A stretch of DNA of 64,000 bases. Origin: Mugil cephalus (Eukaryota > Chordata > Actinopteri > Mugiliformes > Mugilidae). The translations under genes were made by a program, and so were the position numbers. The stretch spans positions 19,437,001 to 19,501,000 of the forward strand of contig NC_061781.1 of the NCBI RefSeq assembly GCF_022458985.1, in the 5' to 3' direction. This document shows positions 37,101 through 49,800 of this stretch, piece after piece. Below the pieces are notes generated by a model that saw nothing but the letters and a program-made list of their open reading frames with translations, was not told the origin of the DNA and did not search any database. The first letter of the stretch is position 1. Each line of letters begins with the position of its first letter.

Positions 37101-40100
37101 ATTCACTGAGACATTTCACCTGTCAGGAGAGGACACGCCGGATGTGATGGATGTAGGCAGGAGGCTGCTGTACAGGTCGTCCTCAGCCCTGTGGAGACAA
37201 CAATATAACACAGACTATGAGCGCGACCCTTATTATTTGAGAGTATATTTTATTTTTATTTTTTTTTAAATGACTGCTGAAAGTTTATCTCACGTAGAGG
37301 AGGTCCTTGTTGTGGTTGTAGTTGTAATGCCATTTCTGAAAAGGCAAAAGAAGATTTGATGTGACAGTGCATTTTTCTTTGCCTTTTTAAATTAAGTTCT
37401 GCTATTCGTTCAAATGCAACATTGTCTTCTGTTTTTTTTTTTAGTGGAAAAATCCATTCAAAAGATGCAGTGCAGGCGTCTTATTCTTATTCTTTATTTG
37501 AATGCTTTGTCCATTGTTATTCTGGCTCTGCGACTGCGCAGCACAGAAACACCCTGAACAAAGCAGCAGGCGTCGCAAAGACCACGCTGTACGCTCACAC
37601 ATCACATCCACAGACCATCTGGGACTTAAGATGAGATCAAAACGCATTATATAAGAATCTGCACTGGTGGCATTACTGTATAAAATGTATATCCCTGTTG
37701 TGCGGTTTGCGCAGCTGCCATTTGCATATATTATGTACAGTCTATATTTACTACATATAGATAGACATTCTTTTTTCTCTACTTTTTTTTTCTTTAGCAT
37801 TTTGCTGTAACAGTTTTTAGAGATGAGGCTGGTGACCAAAGACCAAAACCAGGATCTGTATGTTAGTACTTGATGACTCCAGTAAAATTAAAAAAAATAA
37901 ATTAAATATAGTTTAATTCAGCTGTGTAAAGGGAAGTAGTGTATTTGTTTGGGACTATTTTCAGAAGTGGATAAAAACACATCTTGGGTATTTACAGCAG
38001 CAGGATCTGGAAGTATTAATAGCATTACAGCCACAACTCACTCTGTGTCAGGGCTGCTTTTTACAGTCACCGTCTCAGTGCCGAAGACAGTAGTAGTAAC
38101 AGTTTTACTGCAAAAAAAGAAAATAAATAATTACTTATTTCCAGGTGTCAAGATCAGCATTATTCATGTTCACTGCTTCGTGAATGTAAATCTTACTTGT
38201 CTGTAGTTGGCACATCGTCCTTGACGGGCGGCGGGAGGAGTTTGTCGTAAAGTTTGTCCTCAGCGCTGCAGGGAAAATGCATTTAAAATGTGTGTTAAAT
38301 CGGAGGCGGCCCACAGCTGTGAATTCCACTTTAATTTTCACAGTCGTGTCAGTTTCTTACTCTTTGGGGCTGTCAGCATTTGTTGTTGTTGTTGTTGTCA
38401 CCTTAGTTGTTTTGGTAGGAGTGTAGGTCGAGTACTGCGACCTGCGGGAAAAGATGTGAAAACTCAGAGACCCAAAGAGGTAAAATGATCCAATATGTCA
38501 CACAAACTAAAAAAATAAAATAATAAAAATAAAACACTGTAAGCCTGAATGGAGATGAAATAGTTAAAACCAGCTCCACCTGTAGACTTGTTGCCATAGC
38601 AACGTGCTACTCGTGACTCAACAGGTTTATATATATATATTCTAAAACATTCAGTGGCATCTCAATGTGTTACCTTTAAGTGTTTACTGAGGTGAATAGA
38701 CAAAAGCATTATTAAAAAGACACTATAAAAAGAATGCCTGCTATATTATTTTATTATTGGATCATTATTATTGAAACGTTGCGCATGAGCAGACGGTAAA
38801 TGATGTTCTTGAAGTGGAGTGTGTATAATTACCATCACAATGAAACTAACTGCATGTACTGTCAGCTGAGTTCAAATTAAAACAGTAAAACAATAAATCT
38901 ACTCTACATCATTCAAGAAACAACAGCAATAAACTGTTTTTTTTTTCTTTACCCTTTGCTTGAAGACTTGACCCGCTCAGTGAACGTCTCAGTCTTGGTT
39001 GGTGTTTTAGTCACAGGAGATCTGTTTAAAAAAAACAAAACAAAACAGCGAATAAAAACCATTGCCATCCAATGGATACACACTTGATGTGCAGTAATGT
39101 GATGTATATTAATTGATCTTTACTTGACACTCTGGGTGGTGGTGGTGGTTGTCTCGGTGGTTTTGCCATCCTGTGTGACTGTAGTGGTTTTGGTGGTGCT
39201 GAGTGAGAAAATAATTAATTTAATGAATGCTCCTTTGTAATATATATATATATATTTGCTGGTTTGCTGCGAGTATTTGTTGCGTACCTTGTCTTTGGCT
39301 CCACTTTGACAGTAGTTTTGGTTGTGGTGGTCCTGTAGTGACATTAGAAAATTATTAATTAAAAAATTACAGTATATTTAAAATTACTCACTTGATTGTA
39401 CACAATCTGTGTAACAGAGTGAAGCGTGACATACGTGGTGGGAGAATCTGATTTCACGCTGGAATATGAGCTGCAAGAAAGAGCCAGAATATTTAGAAGA
39501 TTTGCCACAAACTAAATAAAACAACACATATTACATATTAAATAGAAAATGCACCTTTTGGTGTAGGAGGATGAAGTTTTGCTTGTAGGGACGGGGCTGC
39601 AATTAGAAAAGAGGTTTAATATTTTGGGTTTTAAAGCACTTTAACTTGCAAAACTGCCATAATTCAAACTGTTTTTTTGCAGAAGAAAAAACTAAAAGAC
39701 TATATATACGGTACCAACCTTGTTTTCAGATCATCCTGACTTCCACTGAACCTGCAGGGAGACAGAAATCACGTATATTTACGCTTCTTGTTACAATTTA
39801 CTTGCACATATATAAACATATAAACATATAAAGATGACAGCATGTTCACTGGTGCGGTACCTCTTGCTGAGAGCCTGCACAGTTGACGACGTGCTTACAC
39901 GTTTGGTGGTTTTTACATCTTCAGGCTCCGGACTATGAGAAAAAGTCACATTACATTTACATAAGCTGCTAGTTTTCCATCAATCTGTTTTGAATTTGAG
40001 GATTGATTATTTATTTATTTATTTATTTATTTTACCTTGTGAGAGTTTCTTTGGATCTGTATCGGCTCAGAACACTTCTACCAAAGTTTGGGTCTCGGCT

Positions 40101-40932
40101 GCAATAGAAGAAAAAAAACTAAATAAAAATTTATACATGATGAGTCACATCGTGTGACTCAACACGGTGGTTTGGAAAAGGAATGTAGATGGGCGTTTTT
40201 TTTTTTTAGGTAAACTGAAACACCCAACAGTTCTGCCAATCCCATGTGCAGCAGAGTATCTGTATTGTGTTCATGGTACTTACTCGACAGGTTCATCCTC
40301 CTCTTCGTCTTTCTTGATCCAGCTGTTGTCTTTCAGAAGAGACGTCTTCCTCTTGCTCTCTTCGATAGCCAGACTGGGGCTGTTGCTCTTGGCTGAAAAC
40401 GCAGGAAAAATACATGTTTATCGTCAACTAAGTCACACATTTTAACACGTATATTCTTCTGTTTATATTGAGCCAATTAAACATTGGAAAATAGCATAGC
40501 TCTGAATGGTTATGATTAAATGCTTGTTTTACCTTTGTTGCCTAATGCACATCAGTACATTTACACTTTACAAAATTAATTAACAAATTAACAAATATAA
40601 TAATTCAACATTTCTTTTTTTCTAATTCTTATTTTTGCTCTTATTCTAATCTTTATTACTTATTTTACAAAACCGTGTCAGACACGGCGTAAAGTTTAAG
40701 TTGTTGAAAAATCTCAAAGTTATATACAATATTATAGTAACAATAGAGATATACAGTATAATGCGATATAGATCACGAGTCAAGATTTTATTGATCCCCA
40801 CAGGGAAATAATTTTGTCACAAAATAAAAAAAACATATATGAACAAGACATAGAAATAAGAATAAAAATAAAAAGGTGGAAGTAAAATTTACAATATATA
40901 TATAATATTGATAGATATAACTACTACATAGA

Positions 40933-40992
<60 letters not shown>

Positions 40993-41032
40993 ACCTCCAA
41001 TACTTACGGGTTTGTGTCGGGTACCTGCTCAT
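34153..41032 (-). CDS. scel: Sciellin, LIM-domain protein (complete CDS)
   Basis: Twenty-five coding exons in transcript order: 41008-41032, 40284-40392, 40036-40098, 39861-39932, 39719-39751, 39555-39596, 39435-39470, 39288-39332, 39124-39198, 38953-39021, 38361-38441, 38197-38265, 38042-38107, 37294-37335, 37120-37188, 36977-37030, 36390-36443, 36260-36301, 36101-36169, 35588-35653, 35421-35474, 35279-35341, 34638-34746, 34306-34408, 34153-34169. Total 1527 nt, 508 aa plus stop. The N-terminus has KTSLLKDNSWIKKDEEED, matching sciellin's LQDNSWIKK. The C-terminal LIM domain (about residues 439-505) keeps its zinc ligands: CTYC, HANC, CFKC/CHVC and HCENC. The middle is Thr/Ser-rich repeats. 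In mammals sciellin is a cornified-envelope precursor of stratified epithelia; its fish role is not established. Its place between slain1 and mycbp2 supports orthology. Confidence 0.88.
35755..35992 (+). repeat. Dispersed repeat, copy A (scel intron)
   Basis: Aligns by eye with 50567-50815 over about 240 bases: shared words include ttattgtattgt, gacaca, gacgacct/gacaacct, cagt-actggg, ataccac/caccac and ctgttacagtacagactgaa versus a decayed version. Family unknown. Confidence 0.55.
40007..40034. repeat. (TTTA)n microsatellite next to a scel donor site
   Basis: Six to seven ATTT units end at the GT of the donor for exon 40036-40098, so the intron begins GTAAAATAAATAAATAAA in the transcript. 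Confidence 0.85.
40770..40925 (+). repeat. LINE-like tail relic
   Basis: Begins ttttattgatccccacaggg and runs into an A-rich tract with aataagaataaaaataaaaa. A typical fish LINE/SINE tail in scel intron 1. Confidence 0.5.
40929..40991. repeat. (ATT)n microsatellite
   Basis: About 21 nearly perfect ATT units in scel intron 1, only 16 bases from the first coding exon's donor (41006-41007). Confidence 0.95.
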
Positions 41033-42402
41033 TTTCTATCTTCACCTGTAGAGTCTGAAAAAACAAGAGAGCGTCACAACATGACCCTACAACACATTAG
41101 CCACTGGGTGGCGTTGTAGGCTGTTAAACCTGAGATCAGTGTTGACCTAAGCTCCGCAGAAGAAGCTTGTGAGGTCGTGCTTTTTTTTTTTTTTTTTGTA
41201 TCTGCTGTGTATTTCCATCATTCTGCGTCTCATGGCCGTTTCACCACCAGGTAGATGTTGTGTCATGTCGGGTTTGTCACTGTGCCTGCAGCGCGACAAG
41301 GTTCTGCTCAACCCCAGACTCAGCGATTAAGCCCGAAACTGGTTTGTCTTGATCCTGCACCCTCATGAGGACACACCCACCCTTCGCAGCACACCTTCTC
41401 TAAACACACCTTTGTCAGCAAAACAGAGGGGCGTACCACTAACATGCCATGAGCTATTGATTAGAAGGATTGTGTCCTTTCAACTACATAACTACATTCT
41501 CCAGTACATACACTTCCGCGTCAGAAAGTTTACACCAGATATCTAGACCTGCAAGAGACACTTTTACTCTAAATGCAATATTAGTCTTATAATCAGTCAG
41601 ACAATCTGCCAAGTGCTGTTAGACCTTTATCATGTGTTTAGGACTGGGTGTGTGTGTGTGTGTGTGTAACGAACCTTAAGCCTTGAGCGAAACACCTAGA
41701 ACTAGGTTAATACTACGTGTCTTAGTATTAAGGCAAATTAGGAGCAATAATGTGCTGTCCAGCAACACATTGTTTTCTGTCGCACTTGTCAAATAAATGT
41801 TTTGGTAATATCATATAATTGACGAGATCCGATCAGAGGTTTAGCAGCTTGGACAGGAAACGAGCTCTAAGCATAATGTGGTGTTTCTTAAATAAAACAC
41901 ACACGCATCTAAATGTTTGCAGCACTCTACAGCGACATTCACTACAATTCAAATTGAAGATTCAAGCAATCTCAGACAAGTGAACTATGTGTGTCATGTT
42001 GTGTATTTGTAAAGTGTATTTGTTCAGACTTGTTAAATTCTATTTATATTCCACCTTTAACAATGAAAATTGTTTAAGTATCGCAATCCAGAGTGTGTCC
42101 GCAGTGAATGTTAAACTGCCAGAGGCAAGTAAAACCCTCTGTTAACAAGAAGATGCCTTGATGTTAGTGTATCTGTAAGGCAAGCTTTAAAATAGTAATT
42201 TAGCGCATTATGAAAGTAACATACTGTAGCAATATCATCGTGAAATCCCCAGATATGACACGATTCTGTAAATATGTTTCAGGGTTCGGTTCAAACAATG
42301 TTGTCTCAAAAAACTCATTACTCATCTGATATGTTTGTACACGTATATTTTCTAAAATGTATAATTACATAGAAATATTAATAAGAGGGATTTGGTACAT
42401 AC

Positions 42403-42480
42403 CTTGAAAGAAACCTCTGGAAACTGTCACTGTAGTCCAGGTCTGGAGACTTGTCCGTCAGACTGCGACGCACAATCACA
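42403..42480 (-). other. scel: scel 5' non-coding exon
   Basis: A good donor (TTTCAAG|GTATGT on the minus strand, exon edge 42403) lies upstream of the acceptor at 41046-41047 that precedes the start codon. The 5' boundary is approximate. Confidence 0.5.
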
Positions 42481-45400
42481 CCCTTATCATTCCTTCTGCT
42501 TTTAACCTTAAGGGAGGAGATCCAAGGCCACCCAAGGGTGTGGCTTCACAGAACAATCAAAGAATACCTTTCTTCACTCCCTTTCACTCTGCGTGTTTCC
42601 ATCTCCGTCATCACCATTTAAAGCACCATTAGTTGCTCTGCATTCTGCTTGTAGGCAGACAGAATGGAATTGGGTGGAGAGCCTGCGGTTCAACTTGAGC
42701 GTCGAGGAAGCAGGCCTTCCGAGTGGGTGTGGGATTGCCCGTCGACTACACACTGTCATTAACGAAATAAAATTTAACGGAGACGCCAAAGAAATATTAA
42801 AACGAGTGTCACATACTGTGTGTGAACATGGCACACGGTCCTGCTACATGACTGTTCATTCTTACCCTGGTAACTCTTTAACACAGTACGACTCCCTTTA
42901 TGCCGGACTTTGCACCTGTTCGTTGAAGGTAGGTTCGTTTCACCTTTTAGGAAATTAATCGTCACTATTGAGAGCTGATGAATGTCACAACACGCAAAAC
43001 AGACGGAAACTTTAGTAGGTTTCACCACAGGCCTAAACTTTTTGACTGAAACCTCTTGTAAATAACATTTTAATATTATGTATTGTTATAATGGTTTTGG
43101 CTTATATGAAGATTAACTGGTTCTAGGTCTAACTCATCAGGAGTCCACGTAAAAGTGAAAATCAGACTTGGAACTATAAATTCCATGTCGTCTGTGGCTT
43201 CGAGCTTTATTATTGGGAGTGTCATGTTCTGAGTGATCACAGGTATGAACGGTGCATAGCATGACAGGGTGTGACAACATGATTGTGAACCCCTCCTAGT
43301 TACTATGCTGGCATGAAAGGAATGTAGTGACCCAGGGTGCTTAGGGTGAGCATCAATCGGCTAAAGCAAACTACACAGAAAGGCATTTTTTTTGTATGAG
43401 ATTGACTGTATTTTGAAGAGTGAACCATGCATTCAGCTAGGTAAGTGACCAACAACAGGTGGCAAAGGAGCTATGACTATAAACTATTGTAAAAACGGTT
43501 ACACAGCTTAATGAGTTTAGATTAGATAGATACTCTATTTATCCAGTGGGAAATTCGATGACCAGTGAGTTTAATCGCATATAAACGGATATGAAAGATA
43601 TTTGAGTCATAAAATAATATGAATACACAATGCTGTGTAAAAAATAGTGGCGGCAATGATTACAGGCATTGTGTGCTACGTTGTACGGCCTTATGGCCTT
43701 TGGCACAAACGACCTCCTCAACCTGGCCGTGAAGCAGTCTTTATGATGGAGATGAGTCAGAGGAGCAGAAATAAGCATAACCTGTTCTACTGCGATGATT
43801 GAATAAAACAGCAGTGAGAGAAAAACTCAGCACATAGAGCAGTGACAAACAGATAGTAGGCAGCGAGGCAAACCCAACCAAAAAATGTCAGGCCATATGA
43901 GAAAAAACGTTAATGTATACCCTTCAATATACCCTAAGACCTTTGAATAAATAAATTATACAACAGTGACTGTTGCCCTGTTGTGAACAGACTATTTACC
44001 CAGAACAGGTTTGCGTCAACATCGGTTCTTTCATAGTTTCATTCAACCATCAGTGGGGCAGGGCGCTCCTACTACTGTACTGCATGTGTGGATAACCTAT
44101 TAAAGTCATTTTATTTGCCATTAGGCACATAGACACAGATTTATAAAACTACACCTGGTGCCCATGGTTGAAACTAAATATTGTCTTCTAGAAAAGAGAT
44201 TTACGTTTATATATATATATATATATCATTCCTAGTGGAAAATTCAGGGCGACTCAGTTCTGGCCATAGATTGTTGGTTGAATGATCTTGAACTAAAACA
44301 TACAAACATAGAGTGTTTCAGGTCAGGAGAAGCAATGGCTCTGACAGACTATAATACACAGAGATCAGCACATAATAATAATTTATTATGTGCACTGTTG
44401 CATTCATGGAACATGAAAAAGGGTCCTCGGGGTCACAGCTGCCCACAATATTTCCTGATTTATTCAGTATTTGTTAAAAATCTGATGGATCTGAATTTGA
44501 CGGAGAGTGAGGACACACTGTTGATAGGTGGTATTTTATGGAAAATACAATTTGAAGTACATTTCATGTATTGTTTGATGCATTGATGACCCATTTCCTT
44601 TCATTTGATATGTACAATTATTTATTAGTAGTAGTTTTAAACATTTTTTTTGGTAGTTTGACACTGTGACCTCCCGCTGAGGATAGGCTTAAATTGTGCA
44701 TTTCCTGGGTACAGCCCCAGAGTTTTAACAAGTTCTGCTGAAAAAATAAATTTAAATAAAATATGAGAGCAGTATCATGCACAGACAAAACTAATTTACA
44801 TGTAACTTTTTAACTAGTTACAGGACAGGTTTTGTCCCTTATCTGAAGAGTCAGCGAAACAACATATTTACACATTTAAGAGCAGCCCCTGGTTGCTTTG
44901 AATGTGAGTGTGGTTAATCTCTGATGATGTTTGTTGCCTGACCTGTGGCTTTATCTTGGCCTAGATACCCCGCCCCTCCTCCCTCGATTCACTGGACAGA
45001 GCTTAGAACAACGAGGGGGTTAAACCAGCGGGCTCAGGAGGATTCAATGTCAAATCAATGTCTTTTTTTTGTAACCTTCGACTTGAGCACCGCCACTGCA
45101 ATACAGCTGCTTTGAACTTGTTGTTGTTTTTTTTAGAGCCAGTTTTGTCATCACCGGTACCTGCTGGCACTCTGACACTGCGCACGATAATCTGTGAAAG
45201 CTTCCTGGGTTGCTATGAGAAGAGACTGTGGACCTACCCCTCTCTTGTCATTGGGCCACTGTAATACCTTGCAGCCAATAAAGCACCACTAGGGCCTGTG
45301 TACATCTCTGCATCTTTCTCTCTCTTTTTCAATAAATGAAAAATGCACGTCCACGGTACATATATTTATACCACTTTTTTTTTTCTTTTTTTAAAGGATG

Positions 45401-46250
45401 ACATATCTTTAGATTTCTTTTTGATTGCAGGAAGAGGCAATCCTGATGTGTACACCTCCACACCAGTCAAACATAACAGCGCAGCCTAAGTGTTACAATA
45501 TGCACATTTGTGTGAAATATGTACTGCACGCACTTCTTTTTACTGTCCACCTTTTCACTGCAGAGTATTTTGGCCCTTGCTGCCATTTTGATGACTGATG
45601 TTACCCAACACAGACCCCACACCCCCCCCTGCAGCATCCATACTCATCCTGCACCCTCATCTTGCCCCTGTCAGACAGTGAAAATGCAAACACTACCACC
45701 ATCATTATCTGCACTTTGCATTCCTGAGGCCCTTCAGTATTCACATGCAATACATTTATTTATTTATTTTTTACATTCACTAAGGTGTACATATGTAAGT
45801 GAAAACAAAAAACACAACAGCAGCACTTTGATGATTAGCAAACAAATAAAAGGATGAAGCATCCCTTGTGCAACTAAGGAGTAGTTAAAGAAGGTCTAAG
45901 TGCAAAGGGCAGGTTTCACAATTACTCTTAACTTAGTCACTGAAAAATACCTCCAACGCACAGCACTAAATTGATTGATTGATAATGTTGCACATAAATA
46001 AAATCTGCTTAATATTATGCATCCAGGAGGTTGTATTTTGTGTGCAACTAAGCTTTAACAGGAATCACTGTGTGCCAATTTTAGATCAAGCAGGGAGGGG
46101 CCCTTGCTGGATGGACTTCTGCAAATTAAATGTCCAGATTCCAACTGTGCACATCGTGCAAAACAACCTCTGCGTGTTTATCTCATCTCTATCCCGTCCC
46201 CCTTTTGCTGATATAAATGTAAATATGTGGTTATAAAAAGTGAACGACGG
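42481..46250. other. scel - mycbp2 divergent gap
   Basis: About 3.8 kb separate the scel 5' exon and the mycbp2 promoter. It contains a fish LINE-like relic (43515-43790), a (TA)n at 44205-44226 and a short inverted repeat at 44368-44393. The ORFs in this stretch show no family resemblance. Confidence 0.5.
43515..43790 (-). repeat. Fish LINE/SINE-like relic
   Basis: Contains tactctatttatccagtggg then, 130 bases on, cggccttatggcctttggca and caaacgacctcctcaacctg. This combination is a familiar dispersed repeat of fish genomes. Confidence 0.6.
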
Positions 46251-46805
46251 AGCGGATTGATTGTACACAGCGAGGCATTTGATCAGATAAATCGATGACA
46301 GCATCGCTCAGTCGTATGAAAATATCCCGGCATGCTAGCGACGCAAGACTGAGCCAGGGAGGGGAGGGATGATGGAGCTAAGATGGCAGCCCAACTGAGG
46401 GTGCTGCCTCTCCGGGGTCAAGAAACAATCAAGGAACGAATAAATCAGAAATGCGACGCGGCGATTTTTGGAAATGAATGGTGTCTGCTCGGCTGCTCTA
46501 CAGCAGATTGTGTTATGGCTTGAGAAGATAAATCCTCTGGAGACGTGCACCGTGTTGACGCCGTGGCCGTGGATCGGAAGAACCAGACGTTTTAGCTGCA
46601 CCACCGAATAGGCTACAATTTGCGCTTCTCGTAATAACCGGGGGACCGTGGATGCTAATTGTGGGTACCGCGTTTCTGCTGCTCGGAGCGGACAAATGAT
46701 GTGACATTTAGGTGGATTTTTAATGACAAATGGATTGCGCCTGATGGCTAGATATCATCTAGCTGCGATATCTTTTGTGTGATATATGCATTGTTCTGCA
46801 AAACG
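46250..46805 (+). promoter_or_regulatory. mycbp2: mycbp2 promoter and 5' UTR
   Basis: GC and CpG content rise from about 46300 toward the start codon at 46806, compared with AT-rich flanks. No TATA box is obvious. The transcription start cannot be placed from sequence alone. Confidence 0.45.
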
Positions 46806-49800
46806 ATGATGTGTGCTGCTGCGGCAGCGGCCGCCGGTGGAGGGATCTTGCCCTCTTTATCGCCGTCGATGGGGCTTGGTGTCCGGGTCGTTTCTGGAGC
46901 AGGAGCCGACCTCTCCACCCTCGGTTCGGGTATGGGTTCTTGCCCGACAACCGGAGCCCAGTCGGATTGTCGGACTCGGTACCAGCTTTTACTCTCAGGA
47001 CGAGCTCTGGCGGAGAGATACAGACGGATTTATACTACCGCCATCAATGATAAAGAGCAAGGGATAAATCAAGGAAGGTGAGTGGCTAAATGTGAGAAAT
47101 ATAAGATATAAGAGGCTGGTCTAGGCTAACGACCCTAAGCTAACATTAACCCTTACTCAGCGGTACGTCACTGAACACAACACACGCCCAAATGTTTTAA
47201 TATAAATATAGTTTATAAACTAGTCTGGCTAGTTTGTCATACAAGCCAGTGTTTTTACCTACACGCATTTCACCAGAAACTCCTCAATTTAAGTTCGCCC
47301 TCTGCGGAGTCAGCTTTCTAGGTAGCAATTTTGGCTCTGACTTCCTTAGCATTTAGTAGCCATGTAAACTATATTCACGCTTGTCCAGCCTTTTGATTTT
47401 TAGCCCGGGTGCTCTGGGCAATGCGTTTTTAGCTAAACACTGTCACAAATTCACCAATAATAAAATCACTTCCCACTTGTCACAACGAATAATATCTATT
47501 TTATGTAATTTTCTATTCAAAACACGGCAGCTAGGTGGCTAGCTACCTGTCATGACAGTTATTTGTCAACTGTTTCGACTTATAGCTGCTGAACGTAAGC
47601 AAACACATTGATTGTGTAGTACATTTATTTTTTTTACTAAACATTTTAAACCTACGTTGCTTGTGTTGTCACAGTTTTTTAACTCTATTTTGTCCAGTGA
47701 GTGTATTTAGGCCCAATGGCGTCACTGTTAGCCAGCTAACTAAGGAGCATCAACCCTTCCCCTGGTTTTCTGTGACCGAGAAACGTGTAGTTGATAACGA
47801 GCAGCTAGCACACTAAAGCATGCCATAAACATACACATTTACACCAAATAGCTTGAAACGTGTGGCGTGTTTTGGCCCGAGACGTGTTGTTAGGAGGTGG
47901 ATGAAATCATTTGCTTTTCTAGCATAAGCGGGTAATGCAGTTACGTCATTGTAGTCAGTCAGTGTTGTGGACTGAGTAGCTGGATCATTGCTGCATCCTT
48001 CCTGACTAACTCAATTGTTATTCTCAACCCCCATGCATGTACTATCATTGCTTTAAAAATGGAAAATTGTCAGCTGATAGAAATCACCAAACCACCCAGC
48101 TTTCCAAGTCTATGTCATTTTGAACTTCCATCTTGTCTCACACCAGTTTGTATTTGTTTATCAGGAAAAAAAGCTTCAGAAAACTGATATTGAAAAGCCA
48201 GTTGGTGAAGTTGCGTCCTACTGTGTTGATTTTTCTACCAAACTACCACTGTAAAATTTAGAGACAGACATCTGTGTGGCTTCCTCTGGTGGCTGAGACT
48301 CACCCAATTTATTTACATGCCTAAAGGGCAAGCAAATTTTGCAGCACAACTACAAGATATTTAAAATCCAGTGAGTTGTATTTTTATTTCAGTCCCACAC
48401 AATACACATTGTGCAGTGGTAAAACCTATATTATGTAATCATTTTAATTTGACTGAGCGAAATCAAACAGCCAATCAACAGTAAATTTAAGTGAAAAACA
48501 AATGCGTGATAATGTCCTTATATTTTGCATGGAAATTCATGTATATATACATGGACGGTATTGATCTGTTATTGTAAGGGTTTAGAATTGATTTTACCAC
48601 ACATTGAACGCATTATTTTGACGCACAACTTTCTGTGCTGTGACCCTCATCCTGTGACCTTTAGTAGGAAATCAAGCAAAGATTCATCAGTAATGAAACG
48701 TAAACAAACTCCCTTGAGCAGAAATAGTTAAAGAGAAGGGTTTTTGGATGACAAGTTCCGCTTCAAAGCTCTGCCAGATGGTTCTCTCGGCAAGACCATT
48801 TGCATTTACTGTTGATGTGATGAGTTCCCACCGAGTTGAGTCTCTAATGCTACCTGCTGGCCAAGCTCACAGCTGATGCAGAGAGCCCCCCCTCAACAAA
48901 AACAACCACGCTGCAAAGTTAGCTGTATAGACGCAGCGTAGTTTGTGAGTGTGCAGATCATTTGAGGTTATTCTGGCGAATGGTCTGGACAGGATATGTC
49001 ATGGTTTGGTATCAGTGCAGTAAAACAGCTTGCATTTCCATTACCAAGCATGCTTGTCCATTTCTTCCTGATAAGATTAAAAAAAGCAACTTGCAGCTAA
49101 TTTGTAAGTAATTGTAATTATTCCACACAATTCAAGTTTATTGCCAAACATGTTATGGCAATACTCAGTATTCTGCAACATGTTTCAGGTTGTAATGATA
49201 TTCTGTGATAACCTAAGTAAAATGGGTCTTTGGTGAATACAGCCCCAAGTATTTAGTAGTGAGTAATAATAATTATTAAGCCACTAGCTTTGTGTTTTTA
49301 GTAGTAATGCTGGTTGTGGTTCTTAAGATTGAAATCTGTAAGTGAAACTGACCATTGAGAGTTGAAGGGGCTTTCTGCAGAACTGAATAGAATGACCCTG
49401 ACGAAAAATGCAGGCACTTAAAAAGGCTTGTACTTTCCAGCAGCTTCATATACTGATTCCACAAGAATGAAAAGAAAACTGAAACAATTAAAGACGTGGG
49501 AAAGGGACTCAAGGTTTTCACCCCTAAATTCTGTGGTTTTCACATCATTATAAGTTGTTGTGTTAAGACGCTTTACGTCACATTCTCCGCACATTATGAT
49601 ATTTGAAAATAAGAACTTGTGATAAGATAACTTATCTTGACTGCTCTAATATTGACTGTGCTTTAGCTGTTTATTTAAAAGTTTGAGTTTATGCTGATAA
49701 TTTTGGTTGATATATAGGTTCTCATCATGAGGTGGGGGTGATGTCTTTCTGTCTGTTCCACTGCCCCAAATAACTGTGACATTTTTTCCAAAATGTTGTA

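Noticed and set aside
42593-42958. 121-aa plus-strand ORF between scel and mycbp2
   Set aside because: No similarity to a known family and no splice context. It overlaps an equally long minus-strand ORF, as random GC-richer DNA does.
46779-46805. Upstream extension of the mycbp2 frame
   Set aside because: The extension begins with GTG, not ATG. The pair of ATG codons at 46806 and 46809 followed by TGT matches the known MMxC-type start.
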